NCBI GenBank assembly: GCA_946480125.1
Contig: CAMLIY010000085.1
Location: 1-11,636, forward strand
Length of the DNA stretch: 11,636 bases
DNA from: an uncultured Asticcacaulis sp.
GTDB lineage: Bacteria > Pseudomonadota > Alphaproteobacteria > Caulobacterales > Caulobacteraceae
Direction: 5' to 3'
Numbering within the stretch: position 1 is the stretch's first letter; each line of letters starts with the position of its first letter. Shown here piece by piece: positions 1-4,841 of the stretch. Below the pieces are notes generated by a model, which searched no databases, had not been told where the DNA came from, and saw only the letters and a list, made by a program, of their open reading frames with translations. The translations under genes were made by a program, and so were the position numbers.

Positions 1-244
1 TCGCCATATAGTCATAAACATTGGCCTGGCGTGTCACCACGATCGAGATCTTTTCCTCGAAAATCTGGATTTCGCCGCGCGCCACCGGGTGATTATTGGC
101 CAGAATCCACACCTCGTCATGCTCGTGAGCATCGAGCGGAATCACCGCGCCACGGCCCATGCGCAGCAGTTGCGCCATCGGCAAGACCGAACGCCCGAGC
201 AGAACCGAAATTTCGACGGGAACAGCGCCCACCTGGTTTGACAC
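1..244 (-). CDS. fliN: Flagellar motor switch protein FliN (partial, C-terminus off the left edge)
   Basis: FliN is a C-ring (switch complex) protein at the cytoplasmic base of the flagellum. It works with FliM and FliG in rotation control and export. Eighty-one residues are visible and they are essentially one SpoA (surface presentation of antigens) domain: a VPVEIS-LLGRS strand at residues 8-19, LLRMGRGAVIPLD at 26-38, VWILANNHPVARGEI at 45-59 and ISIVVTR at 66-72. The reading frame runs off position 1. The chosen start is GTG at 244-242, preceded by AAGGGG at 9 nt spacing with a T-run between. Another in-frame GTG lies 9 codons upstream without a better ribosome site. The N-terminus is short compared with enterobacterial FliN, which has about 50 residues before this domain. 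A short FliM C-terminal domain or other SpoA protein is less likely, given the start so close to the domain. The gene is divergent from lipB. Confidence 0.88.
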   Translation of the reverse strand, partial: MSNQVGAVPVEISVLLGRSVLPMAQLLRMGRGAVIPLDAHEHDEVWILANNHPVARGEIQIFEEKISIVVTRQANVYDYMA

Positions 245-429
245 GAAAAAAAGCCCCTTAAACCCACACACCCCAAGCGCAATCCAACAAAGTGGACGCC
301 ACTTTTCGGATAAATTGCGCGACAAAAATAATCTGGGGCGAAAATTTTGATGAAATCAAACTTTAGCACCAGAGAGAGCCCCTATATTAGGGCCTTGCCT
401 CTTAACAACTTATGACACATTGAAGCGAC
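245..429. promoter_or_regulatory. Divergent promoter region between fliN and lipB
   Basis: This 185-bp AT-rich gap contains no ORF with support and must carry the start signals for both divergent genes. Visible elements are a perfect 15-bp palindrome TTTGATGAAATCAAA at 346-360 and a TATATT hexamer at 383-388. The hexamer could be a -10 for lipB, with a poor CTTTAG at 360-365 region as -35. It lies inside the palindrome CCCTA-TAT-TAGGG at 380-392. No sigma-54 or complete CtrA-type site was recognised for fliN. Assigning promoters to individual genes is inference. Confidence 0.45.
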
Positions 430-1134
430 ATGCTTTCCGAGACGTTAAACCCTCCGCCATTTGCCAAAAAAGACGGCGCGCCGCCTGAATGGATCGTGGC
501 GCCCTTAGCCGTGCCCTATCCGGAAGCGCTCGCCTTTATGGAGGCGCGTGTGGCGGCCATCCATGCCGGAGAGGCGCGTGAGATGGTCTGGCTGGTCGAG
601 CATCCGCCGCTTTATACCGCCGGTGTATCAGCGAAGAAAGAAGACCTGATCGCGCCGGATCGTTTTGAGGTGTTCGATGCCGGTCGCGGCGGGCAATATA
701 CTTATCATGGTCCCGGCCAGCGCGTGGTCTATGTCATGCTCGACCTGAATCAGCGCCGCAAGGATGTCCGCGCTTTTGTCGAAGCACTCGAACAGTGGAT
801 CATCGCCACGCTTTGGCGTTTCAATGTCGAAGGCCATATCCGCGACGGCCGTGTCGGTGTGTGGGTGGAGCGAAGGGACAGGGGCTATGAACCACTGACC
901 GAGGATAAAATCGCCGCCATCGGTATCAAGTTGCGCCGATGGGTCAGTTTCCACGGCATCAGCCTGAATGTCGAACCCGACCTCACGCATTTCGATGGTA
1001 TCGTGCCTTGCGGCATTACCGAACACGGCGTCACCAGCCTGCTTGATCTCGGGCTGCCAGTGACGATGGACGAGGTGGATTACGCGCTGAAATCGAGCTT
1101 CGAGGCGATCTTTGGATCAGTGGAAGCGAAGTAA
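430..1134 (+). CDS. lipB: Octanoyl-[acyl-carrier-protein]:protein N-octanoyltransferase LipB
   Basis: LipB moves the octanoyl group from acyl carrier protein to the lipoyl domains of 2-oxo acid dehydrogenases and to GcvH. This is the first step of endogenous lipoate synthesis, before LipA inserts sulfur, and it is cytoplasmic. The 234-aa protein carries all family blocks: EHPPLYTAG at 57-65, the [12 protein letters not shown] substrate-binding loop at 86-97, VGVWVE at 142-147, AAIGIK with the catalytic lysine Lys167, SFHGISLNV at 173-181, and IVPCGI with the acyl-thioester cysteine Cys194. The segment between GVWVE and AAIGIK is longer than in E. coli, which I believe is usual in alphaproteobacteria. 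ATG at 430 has only a weak AAGCG-type ribosome site. The gene is divergent from fliN and convergent with the DUF805/rluA/rarA series, with a palindromic repeat starting 4 bp after its stop. Confidence 0.97.
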   Translation: MLSETLNPPPFAKKDGAPPEWIVAPLAVPYPEALAFMEARVAAIHAGEAREMVWLVEHPPLYTAGVSAKKEDLIAPDRFEVFDAGRGGQYTYHGPGQRVVYVMLDLNQRRKDVRAFVEALEQWIIATLWRFNVEGHIRDGRVGVWVERRDRGYEPLTEDKIAAIGIKLRRWVSFHGISLNVEPDLTHFDGIVPCGITEHGVTSLLDLGLPVTMDEVDYALKSSFEAIFGSVEAK

Positions 1135-1138
1135 GACA

Positions 1139-1300
1139 CCCCACCACCGCATCTCGCCAGCGCAAGCGCTGTCTTCGGGCGGTCCCCCTCCCCGGCAAGC
1201 GGGGAGGTACAAGTAAGAAAAATACGTATATCGCTTCCCTTGAACCTCCCCGCTTGTCGGGGAGGGGGACCGCGCCATTCTTCATGGCGTGGTGGTGGGG
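1139..1300. repeat. Compound palindromic (REP/MITE-like) intergenic repeat
   Basis: The element is a nested inverted repeat between convergent genes. The outer arms are CCCCACCACC (1139-1148) and its exact complement GGTGGTGGGG (1291-1300). Inner 30-bp arms at 1179-1208 and 1244-1273 pair with one G/T-type mismatch around a 35-nt AT-rich spacer. Each inner arm also folds alone: CCTCCCCG, 5-nt loop, CGGGGAGG (1187-1207 and 1245-1265). Two further hairpins lie between inner and outer arms: CAGCGC-AA-GCGCTG (1158-1171) and CGCCAT-TCTTC-ATGGCG (1273-1289). It could act as a bidirectional terminator or mRNA end protector. It has no coding capacity, so it would be non-autonomous if mobile. Membership of a dispersed genomic family is inference. 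Confidence 0.85.
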
Positions 1301-1308
1301 CTTCTTGC

Positions 1309-1371
1309 TTAGCTTTCGCCCGGCATCAGACGAAACAACGTCCCGCCACAGCACTTATCGCCGCGCTCTGC
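1309..1371 (-). pseudogene. Degenerate second copy of the DUF805 C-terminal tail
   Basis: Just past the stop of the DUF805 gene at 1381, the same frame continues through LKNA into ERGDKCCGGTLFRLMPGES and a second TAA at 1311-1309. The true gene ends ERGDNRYGRTLFNVLPREQN followed by TAA. The first twelve codons of the two copies match at 28 of 36 bases, the offset is 75 bp and the phase is the same. The conserved DUF805 motif NRYG has decayed to KCCG. This is either a local tandem duplication of the 3' end or the surviving tail of a lost neighbouring paralogue. It has no start codon or ribosome site of its own, so it is probably not translated independently. Confidence 0.6.
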
Positions 1372-1380
1372 ATTTTTCAG

Positions 1381-1791
1381 TTAGTTTTGCTCTCGCGGTA
1401 ACACGTTGAACAAGGTCCGGCCGTAGCGGTTATCTCCGCGCTCCCCGGGCATGACGCACAGGTCAATCACCGCCCAAGCCAGAACCACGACAGCGATGAA
1501 ATCGAAAAAGCCCTGCGGCCGCGGCCAGACCATCACCACCGCCAGCAGGATCACCGCCGACCACCAGCCGGAACGGCCACGGTCGTGCAACCGCTTCGAG
1601 ACCACGCAGGCGCCGCAATAGATCAATACCGGATAGACGATCCAGTTGAGGAACGACAAGGCGCCCGTCACCACCGATTCATAAACCGCCAAGAACAGCA
1701 ACAGTGCCGCTGCCGCGATGATCGAAGGCATCTGCCCGGCCCGGCCCGTGGACGAGAAAAACAGTTCGCTCCAGTCGATCTTCGAATTCAT
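1381..1791 (-). CDS. DUF805 family inner-membrane protein (copy 1)
   Basis: A 136-aa integral membrane protein of unknown function. The DUF805 signature is the KRLHDRGRSGWW block at residues 67-77 plus the MPGERGDNRYG motif near the C-terminus (114-124). Hydrophobic segments lie at about 23-40, 48-66, 78-90 and 94-113, consistent with four membrane passes. The start chosen is ATG at 1791, which has GGAG 6 nt upstream and gives a family-sized product. An upstream alternative start would add about 37 residues of poor quality overlapping the end of the upstream gene. It lies 64 bp after the RluA-type gene and is probably the last gene of the rarA run. The gap holds a possible -10 TATAAG, so it may also have its own promoter. 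A degenerate copy of its C-terminal tail follows the stop. No function is known for the family; a membrane-stress link is only sometimes suggested by context. Confidence 0.85.
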   Translation of the reverse strand: MNSKIDWSELFFSSTGRAGQMPSIIAAAALLLFLAVYESVVTGALSFLNWIVYPVLIYCGACVVSKRLHDRGRSGWWSAVILLAVVMVWPRPQGFFDFIAVVVLAWAVIDLCVMPGERGDNRYGRTLFNVLPREQN

Positions 1792-1855
1792 AGGCGGCTC
1801 CAATCCCGTTTCCCTGCCCTTATACCATGATAACACAGGCGAAAAGCAAAAAGGC

Positions 1856-2674
1856 TCAAGGCAGGTCGAGGCCGATTTCACCACAAAGCCTGGCAATATC
1901 ATCCGGCACCGTTGCTTCGAGCGTAAACGCGCCCCGCCCGTCCGGATGCGGAAAGGTCAGGCGCAGGGCATGCAGCATAAGCCTTGGCACGGCCACGCCG
2001 CCCAGTGACAGCGCACCGCCATAGCGGACATCACCGGCGATCGGCGAGCCCATTTCCGCCAGATGAACGCGGATCTGGTGCATCCGGCCGGTATGGGGCT
2101 CACAGCGCACCAGCGCGGCTTCGTCAGTGCGCGCCAGCACGGTGAAGGCCGTTTCGGCGCTCTGGGCATCTGGATGATCGGCCGCGCAGACGCGTGAATA
2201 GGCTTCACGACCGATCTCTTCCCGGCAAAGCGGAAAGTCAATAACCCCCGCGTCCGGCAGATTTTGCGGGTTGGACACCACGGCGAGATAGGTCTTGGCA
2301 AAGGCCCGGCGAATCATCGCCTTGCCGAGGTATGAAGTTGCCGGCTGGGTCTTGGCCACCAGCAATATGCCTGAGGTATCGCGGTCCAGCCGGTGGATCA
2401 GCATGGGCCGCCGGCCACTCGGCTTGACGAAGGTCCACATCATGTCATCGAGATTATTGCCGCCGCCGCGTCCGCCCTGCGATGATAGCCCTGACGGCTT
2501 GTTGAAGCCCATGATGTCGGCGTCCTCATAGACGATCATCGACTTTACCCACGCCTGATCGGCTTGCGGAATGGCTTTAGGGGCCTTGCGCGGATTATCA
2601 CTCCGGCTCTTTTGCGGCGGTCGTACCCGGCCACTTTCAAGGGCTTTTTGGTGATGATGGGAATGCTTGGACAT
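1856..2674 (-). CDS. RluA-family pseudouridine synthase
   Basis: This enzyme isomerises specific uridines to pseudouridine in rRNA or tRNA, in the cytoplasm. With ATG at 2674 it is 272 aa. The catalytic motif IHRLDRDTSG is at 94-102, with the nucleophilic aspartate Asp98. Upstream is VYEDADIMGFNKPSGLSSQ (48-66), the usual start of the catalytic fold, and downstream is PHTGRMHQIRVHLAEMGSPI, the conserved C-terminal half of the fold. There is no S4 RNA-binding domain. Instead there is a basic, His-rich, probably disordered N-terminus of about 40 residues. The substrate position (RluA, RluC, RluD or TruC type) cannot be told from sequence alone. A TTG start at 2710 would add 12 residues, but neither start has a strong ribosome site, so the N-terminus is uncertain. 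It sits 42 bp after a DUF805 gene and 64 bp before another. Confidence 0.92.
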   Translation of the reverse strand: MSKHSHHHQKALESGRVRPPQKSRSDNPRKAPKAIPQADQAWVKSMIVYEDADIMGFNKPSGLSSQGGRGGGNNLDDMMWTFVKPSGRRPMLIHRLDRDTSGILLVAKTQPATSYLGKAMIRRAFAKTYLAVVSNPQNLPDAGVIDFPLCREEIGREAYSRVCAADHPDAQSAETAFTVLARTDEAALVRCEPHTGRMHQIRVHLAEMGSPIAGDVRYGGALSLGGVAVPRLMLHALRLTFPHPDGRGAFTLEATVPDDIARLCGEIGLDLP

Positions 2675-2716
2675 ACGGCGATGCCTAACGCCCGCAAGGC
2701 ATAAGGTCAAAGGTTT

Positions 2717-3139
2717 TCAGAATACCTCTTCCTGGTGGCTGCGCTGTGATGGCTGCGCCAGCATGATAATTAGCGTGATGATGCCAAAACCCGTGAACCA
2801 GAGCAGCATCCACCAGCCACTGCGATTGATGTCGTGAAGGCGACGCGCGGTGACAGCCAGTTGAGGAATGATCAGGATGATGCTGGCAAGTCCGATCAGC
2901 GGTACACAACTGAAAATGAATACAAATAAATAAAACCACCAATATTCCGAGCGGCTGGCACGACCATGAAAATTCGCATAGTTGTTCCAGCAGGTGCCAA
3001 TCGCATCCCCAAAGTCTCGTGGCTGTGGCTCGATGCCGTAGCGATTTCCGCCCGCAGGCTTCTTGATGATTAAGGGCAGGCAGGCCAGCAGCAACGGCAT
3101 CAAAATAATGAGCAAGTGCCCAATTGAAAACGAACCCAT
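2717..3139 (-). CDS. DUF805 family inner-membrane protein (copy 2)
   Basis: A 140-aa membrane protein of unknown function. It has an N-terminal hydrophobic helix (about 6-25), a short polar stretch, then the DUF805 core: FGDAIGTCWNNYANFHGRASRSEYWWF (in blocks over 43-69), two hydrophobic segments (about 66-95), the VTARRLHDINRSGWWML block at 96-112, and a final helix to about 128. Unlike copy 1 it keeps the full GRASRSEYWWF entry motif and carries a NRYG motif before the core rather than after it, so the two are distant paralogues rather than a recent duplicate pair. ATG at 3139 has a clear GAGGGGG ribosome site about 7 nt upstream. The gene starts 22 bp after the rarA stop and ends 42 bp before the RluA-type gene, which strongly suggests co-transcription. 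Confidence 0.88.
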   Translation of the reverse strand: MGSFSIGHLLIILMPLLLACLPLIIKKPAGGNRYGIEPQPRDFGDAIGTCWNNYANFHGRASRSEYWWFYLFVFIFSCVPLIGLASIILIIPQLAVTARRLHDINRSGWWMLLWFTGFGIITLIIMLAQPSQRSHQEEVF

Positions 3140-3161
3140 ATTAATTCCCCCTCGTATAAAG

Positions 3162-4508
3162 TTACCGCTTCTGCTTTTGATGCCTTAATTCGCTAAGATA
3201 TTCAAGGCGCTGTTTGGTTTTGCCTTCGTGGCCATCACCCTTGGGATCGTAGAACTTCGGGCGCTTCATGCCATCGGGGAAATAGTTCTGGCCGGAAAAA
3301 CCATCCGGATCGTCCGGGTCATAAATATAGCCCGCGCCATAGCCGATATCCTTCATCAGCTTGGTGGGCGCATTGAGGATCACCGCCGGCGGATCGAGAT
3401 GGCCGGTTTCCTTCGCCGCCTTCTGCGCCGCCTTGAAGGCTGTATAGACGCTGTTGGATTTCGGCGCCGAAGCCATATGCACAACGGCCTGCGCCAGAGC
3501 CAGTTCGCCTTCGGGGGAGCCTAATACTTCATAAGTATCGCGCGCCGCATGGCACATCAGCAATGACATCGGATCGGCATTGCCGATATCTTCCGAGGCC
3601 ATGCGGATCATGCGGCGGGCGATGAACAAAGGATCATCACCGCCATTGAGCATCCGCGCCAACCAGTAGAGCGCCGCGTCGGGATCGGAGCCGCGTACCG
3701 ACTTGTGCAGGGCGGAAATCAGATTGTAATGCCCTTCCCGGTCCTTGTCGTGGTTCGGCCGGCGTTTTTGCAGATGGGCCAGCAGGCCGTCACTATCGAT
3801 CGGCGCGTCAAAGCCCATATGATCGAGCGACTCGATCAGGCTGAGGATATAGCGGCCATCGCCGTCACTCAGCAGTTTCAGCGTGTCGCGGGCTTCCGGT
3901 GTCAGCGGCAGGCCGTGCCCCAGGTGTTCTTCGGCGCGAACCATAAGCTGATCGAGCGCCGCGTCATCCAGCCGTTTCAATACAAACACTTGGCAGCGCG
4001 ACAGCAAGGCGCCATTCAGCTCAAACGACGGATTCTCGGTTGTCGCGCCGATCAGGGTGACGACCCCCGCCTCGACGTAAGGTAAGAAACTGTCCTGCTG
4101 GGCGCGATTGAAGCGATGGATTTCATCGACGAACAGCACGGTGCGCGCGCCTTGGGAATGACGAAATTGCGCCTGTTCAAAGGCCTTCTTGAGATCGGCC
4201 ACACCTGAAAAGACGGCGGATATCTGCTGGAATTCATAGCCGGCGGCCTCGGCCAGCAAACGCGCTATGGTCGTCTTGCCGACGCCCGGCGGTCCCCACA
4301 GGATCAGGCTCGGCAGGAACCCGCGCTCGATGACGCGCGCAATCGCGCCTTCCGCGCCCAGCACATGATCCTGCCCCACCACTTCGGACAATGTTTTCGG
4401 TCGCAGCCGGTCAGCCAACGGCTTTGCAGCCTCATCGACCTGCGGCATTGTGCTTTTTAATGAGGTTTCCGGGGTGCCAAACAGGTCGGCAATAGGCGCT
4501 TTCGACAT
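3162..4508 (-). CDS. rarA: Replication-associated recombination protein A (RarA/MgsA AAA+ ATPase)
   Basis: RarA is a clamp-loader-like AAA+ ATPase that acts at stalled replication forks and DNA ends, with SSB as partner. From ATG at 4508 the protein is 448 aa, normal for the family. PLADRLRPKTLSEVVGQDH (about 30-48) is the family entry motif. Walker A GPPGVGKT is at 72-79, Walker B LFVDEIHRFN at 125-134, sensor 1 GATTENPSFELN at 154-165, and an ALLSRC arginine-finger region follows. The C-terminal half, with SVRGSDPDAALYWLARML and MIRMASEDIGNADP, forms the tetramerisation domain. The start is uncertain: ATG 4526 abuts GGAAGG with no spacing. ATG 4508 has no Shine-Dalgarno but a TATATT hexamer 6 nt upstream, which would fit a leaderless transcript. 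It is followed at 22 bp by a DUF805 gene. Confidence 0.96.
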   Translation of the reverse strand: MSKAPIADLFGTPETSLKSTMPQVDEAAKPLADRLRPKTLSEVVGQDHVLGAEGAIARVIERGFLPSLILWGPPGVGKTTIARLLAEAAGYEFQQISAVFSGVADLKKAFEQAQFRHSQGARTVLFVDEIHRFNRAQQDSFLPYVEAGVVTLIGATTENPSFELNGALLSRCQVFVLKRLDDAALDQLMVRAEEHLGHGLPLTPEARDTLKLLSDGDGRYILSLIESLDHMGFDAPIDSDGLLAHLQKRRPNHDKDREGHYNLISALHKSVRGSDPDAALYWLARMLNGGDDPLFIARRMIRMASEDIGNADPMSLLMCHAARDTYEVLGSPEGELALAQAVVHMASAPKSNSVYTAFKAAQKAAKETGHLDPPAVILNAPTKLMKDIGYGAGYIYDPDDPDGFSGQNYFPDGMKRPKFYDPKGDGHEGKTKQRLEYLSELRHQKQKR

Positions 4509-4550
4509 GAAACAAATATAGAACATCCTTCCGGTCGTGGGAAGGCAAAA

Positions 4551-4772
4551 TTAACGGTTCGTCCGCTCAAGCCTGAGTTCATTAAGCCGCGCCAGTGCCA
4601 GCGGAGAAAGCGTGACATAAAGCGCCGGGCCATGCCCGTCTTCCCGCCCGGTGTAAGGTCTGGAAGAGTCATGCCGAAGGGTGTGTCCGGTTGCAGGCTC
4701 AACCGCCTGTACACGCTGGCGCCAATAGGCGCTGGCCCGCGTTTCAACCTGCCCTGTGCCTGCGAAATACAA
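4551..4772 (-). CDS. Possible small protein of unknown function, TTG start (73 aa)
   Basis: I do not recognise this ORF. It lies in the 330-bp gap between the M61 peptidase and rarA, on their strand. The only plausible start is TTG at 4772-4770, preceded by GGAGGT with 4 nt spacing, which is a strong ribosome site. The product is polar, with GTGQVETRASAYWRQRV near the N-terminus and a C-terminal ALYVTLSPLALARLNELRL stretch that may be helical. There is no signal peptide, membrane segment or known motif. The frame is open for 15 codons before the start, back to a TAA. It could be a genuine small protein, the remnant of a longer gene, or a chance ORF in GC-rich DNA. If real, it would end 42 bp before the rarA start. 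Confidence 0.35.
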   Translation of the reverse strand: MYFAGTGQVETRASAYWRQRVQAVEPATGHTLRHDSSRPYTGREDGHGPALYVTLSPLALARLNELRLERTNR

Positions 4773-4813
4773 CCTGACCTCCGGTGCGCCGAGACGACTC
4801 GCCGCACCAAGAG

Positions 4814-4829
4814 GTTAACGCGCATTAAC
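4814..4829. promoter_or_regulatory. Near-perfect palindrome GTTAA-cGCGCa-TTAAC
   Basis: This 16-bp inverted repeat lies between the M61 peptidase stop and the doubtful 73-aa ORF. It resembles a CtrA site (TTAA-N7-TTAA in Caulobacter), but the spacing between the TTAA halves is 6, not 7. It may be an operator for the downstream ORF or rarA, or chance; low confidence. Confidence 0.25.
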
Positions 4830-4841
4830 TTTTTGCGCCAG

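Noticed and set aside
347..359. FNR/FixK box reading of TTGATGAAATCAA
   Set aside because: The halves are separated by 3 nt, not the 4 nt those regulators need; it is kept only as an unassigned palindrome.
1031..1354. 107-codon minus-strand frame over the lipB 3' end and the repeat
   Set aside because: Most of it is antisense to lipB or inside the GC-rich palindrome; the composition is low-complexity and no family is recognisable.
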